Below are positions 29,958 through 40,362 of a stretch of 64,000 nt of DNA, one piece after another. A model generated the notes under the pieces. It did no database searches. It saw nothing but the letters and a program-made list of their open reading frames with translations, and had not been told where the DNA came from. The position numbers and the translations under genes were made by a program. Origin of the DNA: Thecamonas trahens ATCC 50062 (Eukaryota; Apusozoa; Apusomonadida; Apusomonadidae). The stretch lies in the NCBI RefSeq assembly GCF_000142905.1, contig NW_013657679.1:188657-252656 (forward strand), in the 5' to 3' direction. Numbering within the stretch: the stretch's first letter is position 1; each line of letters starts with the position of its first letter.

Positions 29958-30387
29958 TTATTCCTTGGAGCCACCGAAGATCTTCTTGGCGCCGACAATG
30001 ACGACGGCCCAGCCAGCGAGGACCGAGAGGACAAGGTACTCACCGGGCATGTTCTCGATGAACGAGCCACCCTCCTTACCAGCAGCACCAGAGCCACCAC
30101 CCCGCACAGTACGCAGCGCCTACTCCCGTCCGTCTCCCTGGATAAGTCCCACTTCCAATAACCCCTTCCCCCCCACCCGCCCCCTCCCCCCCCCCCTTTG
30201 CCACCCGCTACCCTGTCCCCCCGCCCCCGCCCCCACCCCCTCACCCGCCCCCCTCCACTTTTTGCCCGTCCCTTCCCCCCCCCCACACACACACACACCC
30301 ATGGCTTCATACACGGGTCGGGGCCATGCGCGAGGCAGAGGCCACAGAGGTGCGGAGCACGTTGCGAGCAGCGTTGAGTCCAGACAT
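29958..30387 (-). CDS. Mitochondrial single-pass microprotein, 78 aa
   Basis: Two exons: 30313-30387 (25 codons, from ATG 30385-30387) and 29958-30119 (53 codons plus stop). The intron runs GTATGA...GGAGTAG with long C-runs on the plus strand (G-rich in sense). Exon 1 looks like a mitochondrial presequence (MSGLNAARNVLRTSVASASR). Exon 2 has a Gly-rich stretch, then FIENMPGEYLVLSVLAGWAV as a single membrane helix and a short basic end (GAKKIFGGSKE). The size and plan fit accessory subunits of ATP synthase or respiratory complexes (DAPIT-like in layout), but no exact family is claimed. The two exons join in phase 0. Confidence 0.65.
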
Positions 30388-30962
30388 TATTGTTGAAGTG
30401 GTAAAGTGTACCGCCTTGAGTTATGCTTGTGGCCCTGCCTCCTCTAGCCCTTTATGGTCTCCCCGCCCCCAGTGACCTCCTTGTCCCTGTCGACCTCCGT
30501 GGATGGGGTCGCCCGTCACCGCCACTTGCCGCGCTCAGACAGCCGACACGCATCGATGGCGGCGGAGGAAGCCCGATAGGTATGATGCGGGCAGTGAAGG
30601 TCCAAGGCCGTAAACATAATGCGCGTGTACTATGTGTGGTCATCGGATTGAGGCCCATCTCTGTCGGGTGAGTGTGGTTGGGAGATGAGCACAGGCGCGT
30701 CAAGCTGTAGCCTGGCGACCCGCACCGATGGAGGTCGCAATATCTAGATGCGGGCCGTGCAGGCTCGATAGCTCAACCATACCTCATCACCCATCATTGC
30801 CCGACAAGCCATTCATTCATCCGTTTGTCACGGAGGGGCCGTCGCAGCGCCCGCATCATCCGCCACAGTCTGGCCGCAGTCGCCTCTGGGCAAACCGTTG
30901 GACACCCCACCACCCCGACCAGCCACACAACTTCCCCCCCCCCTCCCCACACACACACACAT
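30388..30962. other. Intergenic, nothing recognised
   Basis: About 575 bp between two divergent genes. Contains CA repeats at about 30949-30960 just before the start of the next gene. No coding sequence or RNA gene is supported. Confidence 0.55.
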
Positions 30963-32042
30963 ATGCCGGGGGCATGCGAGCGATGCTTGTCACTCGAGGC
31001 TGCACTTACCCGTGCTGAGAAGGAGGCTCACGTCCTCCGGCGCGAGCTCGAGGCTGCGTCGTCGGCCCTCACCGTCCGCGACGAGGGACCACTCTCGGCG
31101 CCCAATTACAAGGCCAAGATCAGGGTCCTCTCATATAATGTCCGAGTCCTTGAGGACCAGCTGGCAGCGCAAGAAAAGCGGCATGCACAGCGACTCCTTG
31201 ACCTTGCCACCGCTCACCGCGCCGACATGGCCCGCCTCGAAGACCGCTTCGAAGCCGATCTCGAGTCGACCCTGGTAGACATCCCACAGTACTCGGCGAT
31301 CTCCTCGCTTGTTGCCCGTATGGCTCCAGCGCCTGCCAGCCCAAGCCCTCCTCCTGCCAGTCCAACTCCTCTTCCAGTCGTTGCTTCTCCTCCTCCCGCA
31401 GATCTTGTTGACGAATCCGACGATGACGAGCTCTTCGCTGCTGCCAGTTTCCAGCCCAACCTCGCTGCCGCCTCGCCGCCTCGTCCTTCTTCTCCAGTCG
31501 TGTCACCAGCCCTCATCGCCCGTTTTGCCACTGCCCGCGGTCAACTCCTTCACGCATCGCAACTCGTCGAAGACCTTGTTGCGTCAGTTCCTCAGCCGGC
31601 AGCCACTTCTGCTCCCGCTCCCACTCCTGATCCTGCTCCCGCTCCTGCCCAGGAGCTCAAGACCGAGCGCGAGGCCGAGCTCGAAGTCGAGCTCAAGGCT
31701 GCGCGCGCCGATGCAGCCGCTCTGCGAGCGCACCTTTCCCGCGCCACGACTTCTGACCCCCGCGAGAGCCGCGCCCGTGCGCTCGAAGAGTCTGAGGGCA
31801 TTCGCGTCCTCCGTGGCCGCATCGCCGAGCTCGCCGAGGAGCTCACCGACGCGCGGGCCGAGCTCGACCTCGCCCATCGGCACGCCGCCACAGACAAGAA
31901 CACCGCTCCTACCTCATCCGACCCACCCACCACCTCCAAGGCCGTTCTCGCGGCCGCCGCCACCTCCTTTGCCGCGGGTGCCGGCGTCGTTGCTGCCTCG
32001 GTCTACGCCATGCCGTCCGTTGTCATGTCGTTTGTCAGCTGA
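30963..32042 (+). CDS. Coiled-coil protein with C-terminal membrane anchor
   Basis: A 359-aa protein from ATG 30963. It opens MPGACERCLSLEAAL and then has a heptad-rich coiled coil (about residues 10-100), a Pro/Ser/Ala linker with acidic DESDDDELF, a second coiled coil (about 220-310: AELEVELKAARADAAALRAH), and ends with a hydrophobic stretch (AVLAAAATSFAAGAGVVAAS, VYAMPSVVMSFVS). The plan resembles golgin- or tether-type tail-anchored proteins. Function is not recognised. Next gene starts 100 bp later in the same direction. Confidence 0.65.
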   Translation: MPGACERCLSLEAALTRAEKEAHVLRRELEAASSALTVRDEGPLSAPNYKAKIRVLSYNVRVLEDQLAAQEKRHAQRLLDLATAHRADMARLEDRFEADLESTLVDIPQYSAISSLVARMAPAPASPSPPPASPTPLPVVASPPPADLVDESDDDELFAAASFQPNLAAASPPRPSSPVVSPALIARFATARGQLLHASQLVEDLVASVPQPAATSAPAPTPDPAPAPAQELKTEREAELEVELKAARADAAALRAHLSRATTSDPRESRARALEESEGIRVLRGRIAELAEELTDARAELDLAHRHAATDKNTAPTSSDPPTTSKAVLAAAATSFAAGAGVVAASVYAMPSVVMSFVS

Positions 32043-32142
32043 TAGTCATCACGGAACTTGGTCGGCTGAGCCCTGCTGTTGCCATTAAACCCACCGTGTC
32101 GGCGGCGAGGAGCAGTGACATCCAAGCGAGGCACACCTGAGT

Positions 32143-33542
32143 ATGTCGGCAGCCGGCACAAGCCGGTATGTTCTGGGATGGGGCAACGGCTACTACGGAC
32201 GGCTGGCCCAAGGTCGCGGCGACTGGGACGACAAGCCGTACCCAGTGGTGCTGCGGAAGGGGCCTTGGGACGCTGTGCTGACTGGCAAGCGGATGACCTT
32301 GGCTGCGGGCGCGGCTCATGTGATGACGGTGACCGATGGCGTGCTGGCGAGCCACGGCAAGTGCCACTTTGGTCAGCTCGGCCTCGGCATGATCGATGAA
32401 GATGAGAGCTACCCGGTCCAAGTCGCGCTGGTCGGACGCGAGAGCGATGACGACATTGTTGCGGCGTACGCCGGTGAGTCGTCGGGATTTGCTCGGACCT
32501 CGTCGGGGCAGATCTGGGCATGGGGCTGTGGCTTTTACTTTGGTCTCGGCGACAGGTCCGAGGACCATGCGCTTGTTCCGCGCCGAGTTGATGACTGCTG
32601 GCGTGAGGCTGGATGGTACGGCGACGGGCGCGAGATCGTGGACATTGCCGGCGGCGGATCGCACATTGCAGTCCTCTGCTCCGACGGAATCGTGGTGACC
32701 GGCGGCGGGAACCAGTACGGGCAGACCGGGCGCGGGCGCGACGAGCGGGCGGTGGCGCTGGATGAGCCTGTGAAGCTTCCAGAGAGAGCCGTGGCCGTAG
32801 CGGCCTCGCGGCGGCACACCCTCGTTCTCGGCGAGTCGGGGGCGGTGTACTCGGCTGGCGAGGCGGGGGTGGACGTGCTTGGCCGTGACGGCGACGGGCG
32901 CACGTTTGACAAAGTGGCTGGACTGGAGGGAATCAAGCACATCGCACTCGGGCCAAAACACGGGCTTGCAGCGTCGGACGATGCAGTGTACTCGTGGGGT
33001 GCTGGCCTGCACGGCCGGCTTGGGCATGGCGACCACTGCGACGTCTCGCAGCCGACACGAATCGTGTTTGAGCCCACGATGAGCGGGCACGTTGTGGGGC
33101 TGGCAGTTGGCTCCTCACACTCGCTCGTCCTCACTTCAAGTGGCGAGCTATGGTCGTGGGGCTCTGACGTGCGAGGCAAGCAGCTATTCCGAAGCGCTGC
33201 ACGCGACTGAGATCGCGTGACATCGTGCCCGACGAGGCCGACAAGCTCTCGGGTGCGGTGCTGACGCCAGTCAGGATCGACACCCGCCTCGCCGAGTACG
33301 GCGGGAGTGTCGAAGCTGTGGCGTCTGGCACCAACCATACATTTGTGGTCATGCACGGATCGTGGGAGGAGGCGATTGTGGCGCAGGAAGAGAGTGAGGC
33401 CGAGGTGAGGAGGGAGCGGAAGGAAGAAGAGAGGGCGAGGAAAGAGGCCGCGGCGAGCATGGTGGGGAAGGGAATTGTACCTCTGCCACCGCCACCGCCA
33501 CCGCCACCGCCACCGCCCCCACCTCCTCGGCCGATGTGTTAG
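32143..33542 (+). CDS. RCC1-repeat beta-propeller protein (frame broken near 3' end)
   Basis: About 466 codons from ATG 32143. RCC1-type repeats occur along the length: LGWGNGYYGRLAQG, HFGQLGLG, IWAWGCGFYFGLGD, VTGGGNQYGQTGRG, VYSWGAGLHGRLGHG, LWSWGSD. RCC1-like propellers act in Ran exchange, ubiquitin ligation or membrane traffic; the particular role is unknown. After WSWGSDV (about 33168) the frame must shift by one base to reach RSRDIVPDEADKLSGAV, VEAVASGTNHTFVVM, which completes the last blade. A single-base error explains it. The C-terminus is a charged Glu/Arg helix followed by a run of prolines encoded by a CCACCG microsatellite (about 33483-33530). Confidence 0.75.
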
Positions 33543-33582
33543 AGTCAACGCTGGAGAGAGACCTCAGCTCGTGATGCGCCTT

Positions 33583-34482
33583 CTACTTGCGCACGCCAAC
33601 CATAAACATCCGCCGGAACGGGAAGAGCGTCTGCCCATCGGGCAGCGGCGGGTACGCGGCGCGGAGGGCGGTCCTGTACGCGTCCTCGTATCGTGCTTGC
33701 GCGGTTCCAGACGGGTCGGCAGCGGCAAGCGCGGAGAGAATCGGCTTGAGGCCGGTCTCGCGGGTAAACCTGTACACGGGGTCATCACCGTCGAGAACCT
33801 GGACGTACTCTGTGGACCAGAGGTGCGGGCTGAGGCCTGCGTTGTCGAGGATGGCGTAGTAGGCGGTGTGATCGTGGGCGACGGTAGGGACAGCAAGCGC
33901 TGGCGAGTCAAGATCAAGGTCCAGCTCCGGGTGGGCTTCAAGCTCGCGAGCGAGAACCTTGGTCATGAGCATGTGCGACGGCTGGACACGGGTGTCGGGC
34001 ATCTGAATGGCGAGGACGCCCGATGGCGCAAGAACGTCCGGCGAGGCAAGGCGCGCCAGGGCCGAGGCATGGCTCTCTGGCGAGAGCCAGTGGAGAGCAG
34101 CGTTAGAGAAGACCAGGGCGGCGGGTGTCGGCGGGACAAAGTCCTCGATGGTGCCGAGGACGGTGGTGATGCCAGCCGAGTGGTCGAGGTCTGCAGCTGA
34201 CGCATCGGCGGCGGCCAACATCTCGGGCGAAGAGTCGACGCCCAGGATGGAAGAGGAGGGAAAGGCGTCAGCAAGGTAAGGGAAGAGGTTGCCGGCGCCG
34301 CATCCGAGATCAACCACCAGCGGTATCGAGGCTGCCGAGGCTGCCGAGGCTGCTGACGCCGCCGAAGCTGCCGACGCCGCCGAGGGCACGAACGACGAGG
34401 CAAAGGCAAGGAGGTCGAGAGCGGGGCGGAGACGGGCAGAGTTAAAGGCGAGGTAGCGCGCCGGGTTCCAGGGGTTGGACAT
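33583..34482 (-). CDS. tam: Trans-aconitate 2-methyltransferase homologue
   Basis: A 299-aa SAM-dependent methyltransferase resembling the bacterial/fungal Tam family, which methylates trans-aconitate, a by-product that inhibits aconitase. The family opening WNPARYLAFNSARLRPALDL is present, then motif I VVDLGCGAGNLFPYLA, the acidic motif II GVDSSPEML, FSNAALHWLSP, and GVLAIQMPDTRVQPSHMLM. The C-terminal part (YYAILDNAGL, RETGLKPILSAL, RRMFMVGVRK) also fits. An AAS tripeptide repeat (about residues 33-52) has expanded between the first helix and motif I. The family is patchy in eukaryotes, so transfer from bacteria is possible, but codon use matches its neighbours. Confidence 0.85.
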   Translation of the reverse strand: MSNPWNPARYLAFNSARLRPALDLLAFASSFVPSAASAASAASAASAASAASIPLVVDLGCGAGNLFPYLADAFPSSSILGVDSSPEMLAAADASAADLDHSAGITTVLGTIEDFVPPTPAALVFSNAALHWLSPESHASALARLASPDVLAPSGVLAIQMPDTRVQPSHMLMTKVLARELEAHPELDLDLDSPALAVPTVAHDHTAYYAILDNAGLSPHLWSTEYVQVLDGDDPVYRFTRETGLKPILSALAAADPSGTAQARYEDAYRTALRAAYPPLPDGQTLFPFRRMFMVGVRK

Positions 34483-34718
34483 GATGGGGAGGGAAGGGGT
34501 GGGGTCGGAAGAGAGAGAGAGAGACGCTAGCTTGCTTGGCGTGCTCGGTAGCCCAGGTCAAGTGGCGACGTGTCACGCCGAGAGAACAAACTGAATTGGA
34601 AAATTTCTTCATTGGAGATCTCGGCGCCCCAAGAGTACGCGGCGCAAGCACCGTGCACGTCCTGGGTGCGGCGAAACCGCCGGAGCGCACAGGTCAAGAG
34701 TACGATCGGAGAGAAGAC

Positions 34719-36727
<2,009 letters not shown>

Positions 36728-37933
36728 TCAATGACTCCGACTCCAGACCCGCACATACCCGTGATCCGACGTCACAACAGGAATCGAAAGTGAGAGCCGG
36801 TGCACAATCCGGTCGTCCCACCCCAGCACCCGCCGCATCCGCTCCTTCACAACATAGTCGGCTGCACGATGGACTGGCGCGTGCCCGGCCGCAAACGCCG
36901 CCTCGACCTCGTCGTAAAACTCTGGCCCGCCAGCCTCGTCCAGCAGCGACACCATCACCACAACCGCGTGCGACGACGGAATCCGCACTCCGCCCTCGCC
37001 GCGGATGTACGGCAGCGAGTCGTCGAGGAGCGTTCCTGCAAGCGAGTTGACGTCAAACGGCTCAAAGCCGCCCGTTGTCATATCAAACAGAAACACTGTC
37101 CGCTCATGGAGGGTGAGTGCGTCCGCAACCTGACCCAGCACACTTCGTCCCTCTCCCGATGGCGCCACCACGACCATCCGGCACATCGAGAGCAGCCCGC
37201 CGTCTTTGCGGCAGCTTCCCGCCGTGCCTGAAGCAGAGTTTGGATGCCGCATGTAGTGAATGTGGTCCACAAGCTCTGCCGCCAGCGCCCGTGCCACCTC
37301 AAGCCCCGCAGCATCCACCACCGCGAGGTGGATCGAGAGCGTCGGCGTGCCGCGATGCGCAAGGAGCGTTTCGCGGACACGAGCTGCCACAGCCTCGTAG
37401 TCCGGATGCTGCGAGAGAAAGCTGGCGATGGCAGGATCAACCACATCAGCCCGGCTCCGCGCCTGTCGTCCGCCCACAGTGACGGTTGAGACCACGAGGG
37501 CGCAGATAGCGAGGAAACCAATGACAGTCAATATTGCCACACACAACATAGACGACGATGATGATGCCGACGACGACGAGGGTGCCGGCCTCGGCGGCGG
37601 CGGCAGCTCAGTCTCGCACATCGGGAGCGCGGCCTGCGCTGCGAGGCCCTCGAGCAGAGGGCGCAGCTCGTCGCGGGTGTCACACTGAGTCACCCACTCG
37701 ACAGTATCATTCGCATCCTCTAGCGCCACACCCACCAATAGGGTGTGCAACCGAGAAGTGAGATTCTTCTTGCGTTGCTTGTTCCTTGGCGTCGGTCCAG
37801 CGCCCGGGAGCTCCGACGGGAGGTAGTCTGTGAGGAGGCCGGTGAGCTTGTCGAGCTGCTCATGACTCGTCACAAATGGCGCAAGGGCCGCGGAGAGCGA
37901 GTCGGCGTTGACGTGGGGATTGGATGGTGGCAT
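36728..37933 (-). CDS. Possible LAP1/LULL1-type torsin cofactor
   Basis: A 401-aa type II membrane protein. Start at ATG 37931-37933 (MPPSNPHVN). Residues 1-140 are cytosolic/nucleoplasmic with a basic patch (RNKQRKK). A membrane helix follows (MLCVAILTVIGFLAICALVV). The rest is an AAA-like lumenal domain without Walker motifs: GTPTLSIHLAVVDAAGLEVA, RTVFLFDMTTGGFEPF, HAVVVMVSLLDEAGGPEFYDEV. The end, DRIVHRLSLSIPVV, aligns with the arginine-finger segment of LAP1/LULL1 (SRISHLVLPV), with Arg about residue 375. Those proteins activate the ER ATPase torsin. Similarity is by pattern only and should be treated as tentative. Confidence 0.5.
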   Translation of the reverse strand: MPPSNPHVNADSLSAALAPFVTSHEQLDKLTGLLTDYLPSELPGAGPTPRNKQRKKNLTSRLHTLLVGVALEDANDTVEWVTQCDTRDELRPLLEGLAAQAALPMCETELPPPPRPAPSSSSASSSSSMLCVAILTVIGFLAICALVVSTVTVGGRQARSRADVVDPAIASFLSQHPDYEAVAARVRETLLAHRGTPTLSIHLAVVDAAGLEVARALAAELVDHIHYMRHPNSASGTAGSCRKDGGLLSMCRMVVVAPSGEGRSVLGQVADALTLHERTVFLFDMTTGGFEPFDVNSLAGTLLDDSLPYIRGEGGVRIPSSHAVVVMVSLLDEAGGPEFYDEVEAAFAAGHAPVHRAADYVVKERMRRVLGWDDRIVHRLSLSIPVVTSDHGYVRVWSRSH

Positions 37934-38149
37934 GGGGGGGGAGGAGGTAGGGCAAGTGATGTATGTATGTGTGAGTGTGTGTGTGTGTTTAAGACCCTTC
38001 CTGTGGTGAATGCGGCGTGGCTGGCCCAACACGGTCGACGAACTGGGCACCAAGACCCACAGCCACCCAAGGTCAAAGCCACTTCCGTGCCGCCCTCTCG
38101 ACTTCCCGTTTCACCTCCACCTCACCTCTCTTGAGCCGACTCGGATATC

Positions 38150-38389
38150 ATGGACGATAGCCTCATTGTTACGGCAACAGAGCGTCCCACGCCAGACTCG
38201 GCTGATACAACTCTCACGGTGGCCAGGCCTTCGAGTACTTGGTCTGGCTCGGCCCTCTGGTCCGCCCTCACCCGTAACATCCTCGTCCCGCTTGTCCAGG
38301 GTGCCGCCATGGGCCTTGGCTCACACCTCATGCTCTACACTTGGACATGGTGGAAGTGCAAGCCGACTACCGTCCGTGGTACCCTGTGA
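38150..38389 (+). CDS. Small single-pass membrane protein, 79 aa
   Basis: From ATG 38150: a polar, Thr/Ser-rich N-terminus (about 40 residues), then NILVPLVQGAAMGLGSHLML as one membrane helix with a GxxxG-like motif, and a basic end (WWKCKPTTVRGTL). The plan recalls small mitochondrial outer-membrane proteins of the Mim1 type (polar N-terminus, one helix with glycines), but sequence is too short for a confident claim. It diverges from the torsin-cofactor-like gene 216 bp away. Confidence 0.55.
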   Translation: MDDSLIVTATERPTPDSADTTLTVARPSSTWSGSALWSALTRNILVPLVQGAAMGLGSHLMLYTWTWWKCKPTTVRGTL

Positions 38390-38901
38390 GGCACCGAGAT
38401 GAAGGCCTGTGTCGGCCGACGATGGGCTGCCTGCGGCGACTGCGGTGAGAAGGGGATGAGGGGAGCGGTCTGCGCTCCCGTCGGCTGCGCTTCCATCTAT
38501 ATGCATCACTGGTGCGATGCGATGGGGCGGTGAGCCTTCAGTGGCTCTGGTCTCCAGCTGTTTAGTGTGGAAGAGTAAATCATCCGTGCCTTGAGCCGTG
38601 ACGGGCGGCTGGATCGAGGGCGCGTCACGCGAGCGGCTGCGTCCTGCCATGTGGCGATGTGGCCAGTCGACGAGCGCCCTACTTCCAGGCCAGGACTGGC
38701 AGCGGCCCGGGAAAGCGGTTCACAAAGCCGACGCGTCGGGTCGTCAGCCGCAACAGTGGCTGGTACCGATCCCGAGGGAGTGCAAGGTCCAGCAAGCACA
38801 TCCGGTCGGCGCCCAACGTATATCGATAGCTGCTCAGCCGAGCAGCTGCACCATTGCAGTAAGCACCAGCGATCGCAGCTCTCCTGCTTCCTCTTCTTCG
38901 A
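38390..38901. other. Spacer, nothing recognised
   Basis: About 510 bp between the convergent 79-aa and brawnin-like genes. Several short open frames exist on both strands but none has natural composition. A possible relic cannot be excluded. Confidence 0.45.
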
Positions 38902-39099
38902 TCACCTCTCAGCCTGGCTCTCCCCGCCGGTGACGGCCTCGCCCGACGCGTCGTCGTCGTACGAGACATCGTCCGAGTCGCGCTCAAGCCGGAGGTCGGG
39001 CTTGAGGATGTTGTGCATGACAGAGGCCCCTGCAAACATAGAGAGCGAAACCGCAGCCCACATCTTGAGCAGCGAGCTTCGTGTGTACGGCACAGACAT
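38902..39099 (-). CDS. UQCC6: Brawnin/UQCC6-like complex III assembly microprotein
   Basis: A 65-aa protein from ATG 39097-39099. Its core, SSLLKMWAAVSLSMFAGASV followed by MHNILKPDLRLE, follows human brawnin (STYLKMFAASLLAMCAGAEV, VHRYYRPDL) position by position: a basic N-terminus, LKM, one membrane helix with AGA, then His and Pro-Asp-Leu. Brawnin is an inner-membrane microprotein needed to assemble respiratory complex III. The acidic tail (DSDDVSYDDDASGE) is longer or different from animals. The open frame extends to 39237 but that part reads through the poly-G/poly-Pro tract and is not needed. Confidence 0.75.
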   Translation of the reverse strand: MSVPYTRSSLLKMWAAVSLSMFAGASVMHNILKPDLRLERDSDDVSYDDDASGEAVTGGESQAER

Positions 39100-39177
39100 G
39101 GCGGACGGCAGAGTTGAGTGCTGTCGGCTGCTGAGCACGACGCGGGGTTGGCAGTCGTTGGCACCAAGCCCGTGGTC

Positions 39178-39201
39178 GGGGGGGGGGGGGGGGGGGGGGG
39201 G
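39178..39201. repeat. Poly-G tract of 24
   Basis: An unbroken run of 24 G on the plus strand, 79 bp upstream of the brawnin-like start. Long G/C runs are common in spacers and introns here, but this is the longest seen. Length is likely unreliable in the assembly. A G-quadruplex is possible. Confidence 0.85.
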
Positions 39202-39237
39202 CAGGCGGCAACCCAGGGGTGATCCACCGGCTAACAA

Positions 39238-39639
39238 GCTTCTACAATACTATGTGTGGAGATCACGCGTAGCATGGTATGTTTGATTCAGTACTGGACA
39301 TTGATTTCGGCCATCCGAGGGTACACGTGGTTGCCCCGGTTGGGCAGCTGCGGGTTCGAGTTGGTGCACAACCAGCTGCATAGCGCGTGACTGAGCAAGC
39401 CAAGCTCCATCCAAGCCCACCATCTTCTATCCATGCCGTCACACCCCCTCCGCTCCTTGACTCATCAAGCTTAAAAACTGATGTGCTGATGAACGCATGG
39501 ATGTGTGGGTATATGGGCGTACGACGCGATGAGTCGATGGTGGCAGGAACAGGTGCTCTCCAGATGGAAACGTCTGGGTTGGGTCTGGGCAAGAAGAGGG
39601 GTATGTACTTGACTGCCATAGGTGGAAGGACGGGTGAAG
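39238..39639. other. Spacer upstream of the Ran-like gene
   Basis: About 400 bp between divergent genes, less GC-rich than its surroundings. No coding or RNA gene recognised. Confidence 0.45.
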
Positions 39640-40305
39640 ATGGCAGCAGATGAGGTTGCGTTCAAGGTGGTGATCCTTGGAGATGACGGCGTGGGAAAAG
39701 TATGTGGTTGCCGCGTCCAGAAGTGGCCAGAGAGGATGGAAGAGACAGGGTCCGGGTGCTGGTGCATGGGAAGGAAGAACAGATCTCAGCTCACTACAGA
39801 TGACGTTCTGGTGAGGGGTGGACGGAGAGAGCAGATGACTTTAGCAAAGAAGTGGAACGAAATGACCCAGGGCGGTGATGCTGTGAGGGTGGAAGCACTC
39901 GAGGCAACCGTGTATCCAATCCACGTGCGGACGACGGCTGGGAGTGTGGTGTTCAACACTTGGGTGACCGATGGGCCTCAGATGGATGAAAGGATGCTGG
40001 CCAATGTCGAGGCTGCTATCCTCGTCTTTGCTGTCGACGCGCGAGACTCGTACAAGAACTTGCCTCATTGGCATCGGCATGCCTACAACAGCGCTGGTAA
40101 CAGTATGCGGCTGCCAATGGTGGTGTGCGGCAACAAGGTCGACGTCGTTGAACGGGTCGTTAAGCCCAAGCACATCACTTTCCATCGCAAAAAGAACTTG
40201 CAGTACTGCGATGTGTCTGCAACCGGAGGCTACAACGTCGAACGGCCCCTTCTGTATCTGATCCGCACGCTCTCAGGCCAGCCAGACCTTGACCTTGCAG
40301 AGTAG
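39640..40305 (+). CDS. Degenerate Ran-like small GTPase
   Basis: 176 aa from two exons (39640-39699; 39835-40305). The intron (GTATGT...GAGCAG) is 135 bp, so the frame stays open through it. P-loop GDDGVGK. The C-terminal half is close to Ran: SYKNLPHWHR, VVCGNKVD, and KPKHITFHRKKNLQYCDVSA, a stretch special to Ran. Yet key nucleotide residues are gone: GKTT is GKMT (magnesium Thr lost), switch II WDTAGQ is WVTDGP (Asp and catalytic Gln lost), and the acidic DEDDDL tail is absent. Ran directs nuclear transport; this copy looks like a pseudo-GTPase or constitutively bound form. If an earlier acceptor is used, a stop appears at once, supporting the model given. Confidence 0.8.
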   Translation: MAADEVAFKVVILGDDGVGKVCGCRVQKWPERMEETGSGCWCMGRKNRSQLTTDDVLVRGGRREQMTLAKKWNEMTQGGDAVRVEALEATVYPIHVRTTAGSVVFNTWVTDGPQMDERMLANVEAAILVFAVDARDSYKNLPHWHRHAYNSAGNSMRLPMVVCGNKVDVVERVVKPKHITFHRKKNLQYCDVSATGGYNVERPLLYLIRTLSGQPDLDLAE

Positions 40306-40362
40306 TTCGAGTGCAAGTGCTCGTCCCAGAGTGAACTACGAATGTCCAGCACGAGAGTGTGT

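Noticed and set aside
39350-39400. GGTTCGAGTTG resembling a tRNA B box
   Set aside because: No cloverleaf can be drawn from the flanks.
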